Shown here piece after piece: positions 47,818 to 56,700 of a stretch of DNA of 64,000 nt. Made by a program: the position numbers and the translations under genes. Where the stretch lies: assembly GCF_018918005.1 (NCBI RefSeq), contig NZ_JAHLPR010000041.1:1-64000 (forward strand), written 5' to 3'. Each line of letters opens with the position of its first letter. The stretch's first letter is position 1. The DNA is from Paenibacillus sp. MSJ-34. GTDB taxonomy: Bacteria > Bacillota > Bacilli > Paenibacillales > Paenibacillaceae. The notes below the pieces were generated by a model. The model had not been told where the DNA came from. It ran no database searches and saw only the letters and a program-made list of their open reading frames with translations.

Positions 47818-48767
47818 TATTGTTCACCTTCAATAATATGTTTTTGACGCCACCATTCGAACGTTTCTTCTAGTCCAACATAAAAATCTTTTTGTGGACT
47901 CCAGCCAAGTGTAGTATTTATTTTTTGCGCAGATCCTATAAATAAGGGAGTATTGTTTACCCTCATTTTTTTCTCATCTTTCATTATCGTTATAGGAATT
48001 TTAATTAGCTTCATTAAATAAAATAATATATCTTCAATCTTTCTAGGAATTCCAGAGCACACATTGTATATTCCAGTTCCTACGTTTCTTTCCAAAAGCA
48101 AAATATATGCTCTAGTTATGTCATCTATATAAGTAAAATCTCTTTTGACATTTACATCTCCAACATGAATAATTGGCTCTATCCTCCCCTGATCCATTAG
48201 TACAAGTTGTGAAATAAAATCGCTAATCACAAACCCTTTCTTCTGACCAGGTCCAAAATGATTAAAGGGGCGTACATGAACTAAGTTTATATTTTCCTTT
48301 AATGAAATTTGAAGAGCAATCTGACCCGCAGTAAACTTACTAACCGCATATGGATTTTGCGGAAAGCAGGGTGTTTCCTCTGTTAAAGAAACACCCTGCT
48401 TTCCGCTTAGTCCATACTCTTCGCTTGAACCAATAGTCAAAACTTTAGCCTCAGGTACATACTGTTTAATCGCTTGGAGCATATTAATCGTTCCGTGAAC
48501 ATTGATTTCCATTGTCCCTTTTGGATTATCCCATGCTTTGCTTACCATAGTTTGCGCCGCTAAATGAATAACACCTTGTGGCTTAAAATCCCGTACAGCA
48601 TGAATAATCGAGTTCTCATCCAAAATATCTAGGTAACCTGTTTTTATTGTGTCATTATCGTTGTCAAATGAAGTGACTCCGGCAAATACTTCATGGTTTC
48701 TATCTAAAAGTTCACGTACCAATTTCCTTCCTACAAACCCATTCGCCCCCGTGACTAATACCCTCAT
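47817..48767 (-). CDS. rmd: GDP-6-deoxy-D-mannose reductase (RMD)
   Basis: Reduces GDP-4-keto-6-deoxymannose to GDP-D-rhamnose. It has 316 residues: GANGFVGRKL (7-16), GSSEEYG with catalytic Ser (113-119) and YAVSK with Tyr140/Lys144. It lies next to gmd. Without a GDP-fucose synthase gene, GDP-D-rhamnose is the likely product. The coding sequence contains a perfect 19-bp inverted repeat over codons 121-137, between the catalytic Ser and Tyr. The protein itself looks intact and of normal length. Confidence 0.9.
   Translation of the reverse strand: MRVLVTGANGFVGRKLVRELLDRNHEVFAGVTSFDNDNDTIKTGYLDILDENSIIHAVRDFKPQGVIHLAAQTMVSKAWDNPKGTMEINVHGTINMLQAIKQYVPEAKVLTIGSSEEYGLSGKQGVSLTEETPCFPQNPYAVSKFTAGQIALQISLKENINLVHVRPFNHFGPGQKKGFVISDFISQLVLMDQGRIEPIIHVGDVNVKRDFTYIDDITRAYILLLERNVGTGIYNVCSGIPRKIEDILFYLMKLIKIPITIMKDEKKMRVNNTPLFIGSAQKINTTLGWSPQKDFYVGLEETFEWWRQKHIIEGEQ
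48359..48406. repeat. Perfect 19-bp inverted repeat inside rmd
   Basis: Left arm GCGGAAAGCAGGGTGTTTC (48359-48377) and its exact reverse complement (48388-48406) enclose a 10-base loop. It lies in rmd codons 121-137. Such a hairpin would be very stable in DNA or RNA. Confidence 0.95.
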
Positions 48768-48778
48768 ATTAATCCACC

Positions 48779-49765
<987 letters not shown>

Positions 49766-52363
49766 CTATAATAAACCAATATTTTTCAGTCTATTTTTAA
49801 CTTTCTCGCCAACAACTTTAGGTGAAAACTCATTGTGAATCGTTTTCTGACCCTCTACTGCTATTCTCTCATAATACTCTCTGTCAGAATATAACTTTTT
49901 CATATAATACGAAGCGTGGTCCAAATCGGGGTCTGCCCAATATTGATGAGCTTTGTATGGTCCCATGTCACTACCCAACTGAATAAGTTTGTAGTCTACG
50001 GTGCATGAATTTTTTTGATTCATAAAGTCAATATTTGCGGACCAATTTGTTCCAATGACAGGCTTACCTAAATACATCGCCTCGGCTAAACCTAACCCAA
50101 ATCCTTCAGAACGATGCAAGGAAACAAAACAGTCGGTATTGGTAATTAATGCATTAATTTCATCTCGATTAAGAGTACCCTCTATAAGGTATATATTTTG
50201 ATAACCCTCTATAACTCTTTTTAACATATTGATCCCTTCTGGGTTACCATTAGAATGGTTGACTTTAATAACAAGACCAACTTTCTCATCATTAGGTTGA
50301 AAAGCCTTTTTAAAAGCATGTACTACCGCAATTGGATTCTTTCTCTCCTGAAAACTGTAGGTATCAAACATAGACATAAATAAAAATGGCTTATCGGGTA
50401 ATCCAAAATGATTTCGGTCAAAATAGCCTGAGAGCTTTACTTCGATTCCATGAGGGATCTTGATTACTGGAACAGGCGATTTTGTTGATATTGCATCAAC
50501 AATAAACTGAGAAGGCACCCATATTTCATGGACTAATTGAAAACTAGAGTTCCATTCATCAGGAAACTCAGGCAGCTCCCAGTGCCAATACCCGATATTA
50601 TATCTTCCCGACACAATATTTTGACCTAAATGTTCGCAAGCAATCGGCATTTGATCAGCATTCACATGGAATATGTTTACATTATAAAGAGGTCGCTCAA
50701 TTTCTTTGCTCGCCCACGTCATATCTTGGCTTCTTGCAATATTACCCAAATTAAAATTAATAATGCCAAAGGATATGTCAGCCGCAGTATAAGCATTGGC
50801 CGCTAATCTGCACGACTCCCCAACTCCAGTCTCTGAACGAGCATAACCTATTAGGTTTATTCCTTTTTCATTAACTGCAGATTCACTTGTAACAGACACC
50901 AAAGTATTAACATTAAATAAAGAGCTTTCAACTTGACCTGTGTAAGCTTTTCGTTGAATCTTCTCTTTTAATTGCTTAAGTTGCGATTTTCGTGAATCAG
51001 GAACTACCTTAATAATCAAAGGTTTTAATTTTAATGAAACGTTATATAATTTTCGGTACGCTTTAACTTTCCACTCTATAGGTTTTAAATTAGTTTGTTG
51101 AGATTCCTCTTCTACTTTATTAACTCCAGTTGCTAACTCAAGCGATCCCCTTACAGGTTCAATATAATCTTGAGTAAATCCATATTCTCTTTGTGCACTA
51201 TCAACAAACCATTGACAAAAAGAAACCCTATCGCGATTCCATATATCAGGAAAGACATTTCGCAAATCATGTCTAGATTCCCAAAGAGTCAGCATAATAT
51301 GGGTTATCAACGGAGTATTGGTCTTTTTATCCTCAGCTCTAGCAGGTTCAGTTAAAAAGTAAGAAGATTTTAAAAATGGGTTTTCCCCACATATATGCTG
51401 TAAAGTTTCTTGATTTCTATATGAAATTCTTACAAAATCATTAATTTTTATCCCATCATTAAAAAAATTATAAAAGTAAGTCCATTTTTTTGTTTTTTCA
51501 AAACCTTGATTAAGAACATTTTTTGTATATTCATTAACTAATAATGATACTGGACCAATATCTTTTAAAGAAAAACGATTTTGATGTTTTGAGAAAGAAT
51601 CTGGATTACTTGGATTCACACCACTAAAATGAAAGAAAACAAGCCGCTTTCCATTTACGAAAAAACGATTATTTTGGACGGTTACAGTTCTATGTTTAAG
51701 ATTCCAATAAGCAACATTATAACCAGGGTGGTGAAGAATTGTAACATCTTCAAATAGTCCCGGAACTAAGTCAATCCATTTTTGATCTACAAAAAGTCCA
51801 TTTGGAATATCTACTGTACAATCAAATTCCAGTTTACTTTGCCACCATTCTAAAAAAAGACTTGTCTTTGTATGTTTGGATACTGCCAAAAAACCAAGAT
51901 TGTAGGTGCCGGCTTGCAATATATTTAATTCACTTGGCTTTTTATTATCATCCAGAAATCCGGTTAGATGTGGAGTTAAAACCATTAGTTGACCTTTATT
52001 AAGGGCTTCTTCTACCTCATGTAATTGATCATAAAGATAAATATCAGGGTCAATATATATGACCTTATCGTATTTTCCTTGTTTAAAAAGCCAAGAAAAC
52101 ATCCAAGGCTTAACTGCAGTATTTAATTCTAGGATTGAATATCTAAATAAAAACTTATTTAAATCAGGTAAATCTAAATCAGACATTAATCTGATTTCAA
52201 AAGGCTCTTCGTCTACATCAAAATCTCCATCAACCTCATCTACAAGAAGCAAAAAAGGTTCCCACTCAGGATGATGTTGTCTAACCGAACTAAACAATGT
52301 TCTAGCAAAAGATAAATAATTTTTAGAGACAATAGTAAAAACAGCTGTATTAATTTGATTCAC
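49766..52363 (-). CDS. Two-domain glycosyltransferase (GT8-like plus GT4)
   Basis: 865 residues with two apparent catalytic units. The N-terminal unit (about 1-270) has a GT8-like fold with YIDPDIYLYDQ (DXD) and LQAGTYNLGFLAV. The C-terminal GT4 unit (about 490-865) has SLHRSEGFGLGLAEAMYLGKPV with the EX7E motif. A charged linker separates them. There is no signal peptide. Two linked transferases often build repeating units with two linkages, as WbdA does in O9a mannan, so this is a strong candidate for the polymerising enzyme. Donor unknown; GDP-mannose or GDP-D-rhamnose is likely. It overlaps the kinase gene by four bases. Confidence 0.85.
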   Translation of the reverse strand: MNQINTAVFTIVSKNYLSFARTLFSSVRQHHPEWEPFLLLVDEVDGDFDVDEEPFEIRLMSDLDLPDLNKFLFRYSILELNTAVKPWMFSWLFKQGKYDKVIYIDPDIYLYDQLHEVEEALNKGQLMVLTPHLTGFLDDNKKPSELNILQAGTYNLGFLAVSKHTKTSLFLEWWQSKLEFDCTVDIPNGLFVDQKWIDLVPGLFEDVTILHHPGYNVAYWNLKHRTVTVQNNRFFVNGKRLVFFHFSGVNPSNPDSFSKHQNRFSLKDIGPVSLLVNEYTKNVLNQGFEKTKKWTYFYNFFNDGIKINDFVRISYRNQETLQHICGENPFLKSSYFLTEPARAEDKKTNTPLITHIMLTLWESRHDLRNVFPDIWNRDRVSFCQWFVDSAQREYGFTQDYIEPVRGSLELATGVNKVEEESQQTNLKPIEWKVKAYRKLYNVSLKLKPLIIKVVPDSRKSQLKQLKEKIQRKAYTGQVESSLFNVNTLVSVTSESAVNEKGINLIGYARSETGVGESCRLAANAYTAADISFGIINFNLGNIARSQDMTWASKEIERPLYNVNIFHVNADQMPIACEHLGQNIVSGRYNIGYWHWELPEFPDEWNSSFQLVHEIWVPSQFIVDAISTKSPVPVIKIPHGIEVKLSGYFDRNHFGLPDKPFLFMSMFDTYSFQERKNPIAVVHAFKKAFQPNDEKVGLVIKVNHSNGNPEGINMLKRVIEGYQNIYLIEGTLNRDEINALITNTDCFVSLHRSEGFGLGLAEAMYLGKPVIGTNWSANIDFMNQKNSCTVDYKLIQLGSDMGPYKAHQYWADPDLDHASYYMKKLYSDREYYERIAVEGQKTIHNEFSPKVVGEKVKNRLKNIGLL

Positions 52364-53760
52364 CCTCTATTTCTTTTAAATATTTCGAGAAATGGTTTTT
52401 TTTGTTTTTCTTCAAAACGGTCAATTATTGCACTTTTTTCTCTTATTATTTGATAAAGCATTTGCAACTCATCTTCTAATAAACTTAATTGATTAGTTTT
52501 ATTAGTTAATTCTCTTTCTAAAGAAGAGTATTGATTTTTAATATTAATAATTTCATCATTCAAAGACTCTATATAAGTAGTAGATTCTTTCCTATTAACC
52601 TCTAATGTTTCAGTATATTCAGTAACTTCTCTAAGTTTTTCTTCCAATGATTTGGCGTAGTTAGTGCAACTTTCTACGTTTTCTTCCAGTGACAGAGCGT
52701 AATTTGTAGCTTCGTTTATTTTTTTTTCTAAAGACTTAGCATATTGGTCAGCCTCATTAAAACTAATTTCCAATGTTCTAGCGTAATTAGACGCTTCACT
52801 TAATTGTTCACGAAAAACCTCAGTTTGCGTCTGCAAAGCGTTATCTTTAACGCGGTTTGACTCTAAAATCTCTGTTTGAAGTTGTTGAGTACGATTAACT
52901 AAAGAGTAGTTATTTTCAACAACTCGCTCAAGAATATCCAAATCATAAAAATAGGCAGAGATGAAAGGATTCGCATTGTTTAAAGTTTCACGTTTCTCAA
53001 AGATATTAATCAAATAACGAGCCCAATCTACACCACTTGACATATGATCGATTACTCTAACTAAATTAGAAATTATAGCGCTAGTTCTATCATTATTTTC
53101 AAACGTTCTAAGTATCGGTAAGATAGTATAAAATATATAGGATACAATCTCTTGTGAAATTAAATTTGAACTACTAATCATAACATTATCTAGATCAATT
53201 AAAGTAACCTCATTATCCAACCCAATAATAAAATTCTGAGTAGTGACATCACCATGAATAATATTTAAATCATGCAACTCTTTTAAAATTTGACTTGATT
53301 GCTCTACAAAATTAATTAACTTATTATAATTCCAATCTGTGTCTACAGAGAAATGATGATTATAGTATTTAGTAATTGGCAATGCTCCGCTGTTAGAAAG
53401 CTTACCATTTACAAACTCCATCTCATAACAACATTTACATTCTTTTAAAATTGTGACTAATCCTTCTATAGGGTGATCAATAAGTTTTTTATAAATAGAG
53501 TCTTGAATATACGGATCTATTTCAAAGTTATAAGATAGCCTATTCCACTTTCTTTTTTCTTTATTTTTCATCTTTACTAATGTGCTTCTTTTAGTAATAA
53601 GAGGATAATTTAAATGGGAACAATCTCCCCCCAATCCCGGCATATGAAAAGCAACAAAATCCTCATAATTTAGAAGGCAACTTTCCGAACAGGGCTTCCT
53701 TTCGGAGACTATACTATATTCCAAATTCCCCCTATTATACAATGGCAGACGGAGAATCAT
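52360..53760 (-). CDS. Kinase-like protein with 14-residue-repeat coiled coil (WbdD-ruler-like)
   Basis: 466 residues. Residues about 60-250 form a protein-kinase-like fold with catalytic loop HGDVTTQN (His169, Asp171, Asn176) and LIDLDN as metal loop (Asp189, Asp191). Residues about 300-450 are a long coiled coil. Within it six consecutive 14-residue units (323-406; bases 52543-52794) repeat with the pattern aTnYAkSLEekin, Tyr fourth and Leu eighth, i.e. two heptads each. A basic tail ends the protein. The ATG at 53760 is chosen for a perfect AAGGAGGTGA; the GTG at 53793 precedes that site. The next gene upstream is a methyltransferase, then the Wzt/Wzm exporter. In E. coli O9a, WbdD joins methyltransferase, kinase and coiled coil to terminate chains and set length. 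The analogy here is inference. Confidence 0.8.
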   Translation of the reverse strand: MILRLPLYNRGNLEYSIVSERKPCSESCLLNYEDFVAFHMPGLGGDCSHLNYPLITKRSTLVKMKNKEKRKWNRLSYNFEIDPYIQDSIYKKLIDHPIEGLVTILKECKCCYEMEFVNGKLSNSGALPITKYYNHHFSVDTDWNYNKLINFVEQSSQILKELHDLNIIHGDVTTQNFIIGLDNEVTLIDLDNVMISSSNLISQEIVSYIFYTILPILRTFENNDRTSAIISNLVRVIDHMSSGVDWARYLINIFEKRETLNNANPFISAYFYDLDILERVVENNYSLVNRTQQLQTEILESNRVKDNALQTQTEVFREQLSEASNYARTLEISFNEADQYAKSLEKKINEATNYALSLEENVESCTNYAKSLEEKLREVTEYTETLEVNRKESTTYIESLNDEIINIKNQYSSLERELTNKTNQLSLLEDELQMLYQIIREKSAIIDRFEEKQKKPFLEIFKRNRG

Positions 53761-53774
53761 TTCTCTCACCTCCT

Positions 53775-54470
53775 TTATTTCTTGAAACACCAAATCGCCC
53801 TTACCTTCCCATCTGTAGCTACGGAACGAGAAACGTATTCTAAACTTTTAAATTCACCGGCATACATTATATCTGTTAAATATTTCTCATAATCATTAAT
53901 TACTAGAGAGTTTATTTCAAAAAACAGATATTTCTTTGTAATCAAGCCAATTTTACGAAGAATTTCAACCTTTTCACCCCAATTCATTTTACCGTGTTGT
54001 GACATCTGTCCATAACCAGTATAGAAATGGTGCAGTATATTAAGCAATAAAACAACATCATATACTGGGAATGGAGGAAGGGTGTGAAGAAAATCCTCTA
54101 TAGACGAATTAACAGGGATAACTCTATCAATCTTGCACTTTTCGAGCCTTTCTCTCATCATCATGATACTTGATTGTTCGTTTTCTTTTTGAATATTTAT
54201 ATATCGATCATCATCCACTGCTGTTACATGTGCATTCAAAGTTACCCTTAAAGCAAATGAGAAGACGCCACCACTTGAACCAAGATCCAAAACTACAGGT
54301 TTTTCTATATTATTTAAATTTAAAAAATTACATATAGCCAATGCCCTATCAAAACTAAAACGTTCAACAGAGCTCAGGTCTAATTGTTCATACAAACTTA
54401 CGATGTTTATTTTATCATTTTTTAAACGAAGTAAGAGTTCCTGGTTCCAATCCAATGGTTGATAACTCAT
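53775..54470 (-). CDS. SAM-dependent methyltransferase, possible chain-capping enzyme
   Basis: 231 residues, with SAM site VVLDLGSSGGVFSFAL (about 59-74), an acidic DDDRY after strand 2, and LLLNILHHFYTGY. It resembles the methyltransferase part of WbdD in motif order. The start overlaps the wzt stop by four bases, and its stop lies 14 bases before the kinase/coiled-coil start. A chain-end methyl or methyl-phosphate cap is a fitting role; the acceptor cannot be read from sequence. Confidence 0.8.
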   Translation of the reverse strand: MSYQPLDWNQELLLRLKNDKINIVSLYEQLDLSSVERFSFDRALAICNFLNLNNIEKPVVLDLGSSGGVFSFALRVTLNAHVTAVDDDRYINIQKENEQSSIMMMRERLEKCKIDRVIPVNSSIEDFLHTLPPFPVYDVVLLLNILHHFYTGYGQMSQHGKMNWGEKVEILRKIGLITKKYLFFEINSLVINDYEKYLTDIMYAGEFKSLEYVSRSVATDGKVRAIWCFKK

Positions 54471-55717
54471 ATTGATGCACCCTTAGTAATCGATATTTTG
54501 GGTTGGAGATTGGTAATCCCTGTCGATTTTTCAGCTTGTAAAACTTTTAAATTAACTGCATCTATTCTATGATCAACAGGAATATAGTTATCTCCTTGTT
54601 GTGAACCTAGAGCTAGCGATAAGAAATACTCGCCAGCAATTAAATTAAAGTTTTCGAATTCAAGTTGAAACTCATAGCTACTATCTGCAACTAGATCGTC
54701 TAAAATTATTCCCTCGTCTCGTGTATTCGAAGCGAAAACATCAATTCCAGTTTTTGTTTTAACCCTTATGCCGAAAACTAAAAAGTCTACATTATCTTTT
54801 GCTCTTATTAACAATTTTAACTTCAAAGATTTCCCGGACCATACTGTCCCGTCTGCACCATTTATGATAACAGATTCAATTTGAGCAAACTGAGTTCCAT
54901 AACGTTCACGATCTTTCAAGTGCAAGGAATTTGATGGATATACATCTGAAACATCATCCAGCTTCTTTTCATGCAATGGAATTCCATAAACATTTTTATA
55001 GAATTTATTCACAGCATCAACCGGGGAGCCGTCAAATTTAAGTTCACCCTTATCTAATAATATAGCCCTATTTACAACCTGTTTTAAATTGGCTAATTCA
55101 TGAGTGACATATATCAAAGTACAACCATCCCTGTTTAGTTCATCTATCTTAGAAAAGCACTTTCTTTGAAAAAAAACATCTCCTACTGCTAATGCTTCGT
55201 CTACAATTAAGATCTCAGGATTAACATGAACCGCAACTGAGAATGCCAACCTAACAAACATCCCACTAGAGTATGTCTTGACTGGTTGATTAATAAAGTC
55301 TCCAATTTCTGAAAAATTAACAATTTCGTCGAATTTTTCTTCAATTTGTTCATGAGTCAGGCCAAATATTGCTCCATTTAAAAAAACATTTTCTTTTCCA
55401 GTGAATTCCGGATTAAATCCACTACCAAGTTCCAATAAAGCTGCAACCCTTCCCTTGACATGTACATTGCCACTTGAAGGAGTAAGAATCCCAGCTATAA
55501 TTTGCAGTAATGTACTCTTACCTGAACCATTTCTACCAATGATTCCTACTTTCTCCCCTTTACTCACCTTTAGGGATACTTTTGATAGTGCAGAAAAATA
55601 CCCGTTTTTCTCCCTATTCCTTTTAAAAAGTAATTGTTTTAATCGTTCGGCAGGCGTATTAAAATATCGATAGGTTTTACTGACGTCGTGAATGTCAATG
55701 ACCACCTCATAAGACAT
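54467..55717 (-). CDS. wzt: Polysaccharide ABC exporter ATPase with carbohydrate-binding domain
   Basis: 416 residues. The nucleotide-binding domain (about 1-245) has Walker A GRNGSGKST (Lys67), signature YSSGMFVRLA (149-158), Walker B ILIVDE (169-174) and His206. A C-terminal beta-sandwich (about 260-416) is of Wzt-C type, which in O9a and related systems recognises the terminal cap of the finished glycan. The ATG at 55717 has AAAGGAGG eight bases upstream. It overlaps wzm by 11 bases. The presence of the extra domain supports export of a capped chain. Confidence 0.93.
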   Translation of the reverse strand: MSYEVVIDIHDVSKTYRYFNTPAERLKQLLFKRNREKNGYFSALSKVSLKVSKGEKVGIIGRNGSGKSTLLQIIAGILTPSSGNVHVKGRVAALLELGSGFNPEFTGKENVFLNGAIFGLTHEQIEEKFDEIVNFSEIGDFINQPVKTYSSGMFVRLAFSVAVHVNPEILIVDEALAVGDVFFQRKCFSKIDELNRDGCTLIYVTHELANLKQVVNRAILLDKGELKFDGSPVDAVNKFYKNVYGIPLHEKKLDDVSDVYPSNSLHLKDRERYGTQFAQIESVIINGADGTVWSGKSLKLKLLIRAKDNVDFLVFGIRVKTKTGIDVFASNTRDEGIILDDLVADSSYEFQLEFENFNLIAGEYFLSLALGSQQGDNYIPVDHRIDAVNLKVLQAEKSTGITNLQPKISITKGASI

Positions 55718-56495
55718 CTGCAAAACCTCCTTTTGTTCTTTGGAAGAAAAAGTAACCAGAAAAATAAATTACCAGAGATACTATAGTGAAACCAGCATAC
55801 GTATTCCACTCAGGCAACTGTCCCCAAACCAAAATATTCCTTGTATTCTCAACAATTAGTGTAAGGGGGTTAAAATAATATATAAATAATAAATTCTGTG
55901 GGATCATAGAGATGGGATAAAAAATTGGACTAAGTAACATAAGGGCTTGAACTAATAAAGTTATAAAATGCCCTATATCTCTAAAATATACGCCTAATGC
56001 TGATAATATCCAAGACAACCCAATCGATAGAAAAACAAATGGAATTAAAATGACTGGCAAAAGTATGATTGTCCAATGGATAGTTCCCATAAAAAAATAA
56101 AGCCCGCAACTAAGTATAATAAAACTAATACAACTATGAAAAAGTGCAGAGCCCAAAATTGCTATGGGTAAAATTTCCAATGGAAAAATTACTTTTTTTA
56201 CATAATTTTGATTGCTAATAATTAAAGAAGGTGCTCTTGTTAGCATTTCAGCAAAAATATTAAATATAATGAGTCCAGAAAAAACTAACAATGCAAACTC
56301 TAGCTTATTCTCACTCTCAGGTGACCATCTGCTTTTAAATATTTCGCTAAAGACAAAAGTATATATACTTAACATTAATAAAGGAGTTATAATTGACCAG
56401 AGCGTTCCAAGCAAAGAGCCTCGATATCTTCCGCTTATTTCACGTATTGTAAATTGTTTAATAAGATTTCTATTAATCCACAAAGTTTTAAACAT
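55707..56495 (-). CDS. wzm: Polysaccharide ABC exporter permease
   Basis: 262-residue membrane protein of the ABC-2 polysaccharide exporter type. About six spans, opened by the amphipathic NLIKQFTIREISGRYRGSLLG segment common to Wzm/TagG. It is the first gene of the AT-rich operon, with about 200 bases of AT-rich upstream DNA shared with the divergent ligase-like gene. It forms the channel with Wzt for undecaprenyl-linked glycan. Confidence 0.94.
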   Translation of the reverse strand: MFKTLWINRNLIKQFTIREISGRYRGSLLGTLWSIITPLLMLSIYTFVFSEIFKSRWSPESENKLEFALLVFSGLIIFNIFAEMLTRAPSLIISNQNYVKKVIFPLEILPIAILGSALFHSCISFIILSCGLYFFMGTIHWTIILLPVILIPFVFLSIGLSWILSALGVYFRDIGHFITLLVQALMLLSPIFYPISMIPQNLLFIYYFNPLTLIVENTRNILVWGQLPEWNTYAGFTIVSLVIYFSGYFFFQRTKGGFADVL

Positions 56496-56700
56496 TACGA
56501 AATACTATCCCCTTGGTGTAAAATTTGATTAAATCCTATTAAAAGAATTCGTCAATGGTATTGTAACAAACACACATACTAAATACTAGTATATTAGATA
56601 TCCAGATTTATATTATAAAACGATTATCCCTACCATTTCCCCTCCCCCTCCCTTTTATGATAAAATAAAGTCGAATTTTATCAACTGAAGGAGATTTCCA
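56496..56700. promoter_or_regulatory. Divergent promoter region between wzm and the ligase-like gene
   Basis: Very AT-rich. A TATGATAAAAT-type box at about 56655 could serve the plus-strand gene, and a TATAAT-like box at about 56608 the minus strand. The -35 boxes are not clear. The GAAGGAGAT ribosome site ends the region. Confidence 0.4.
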
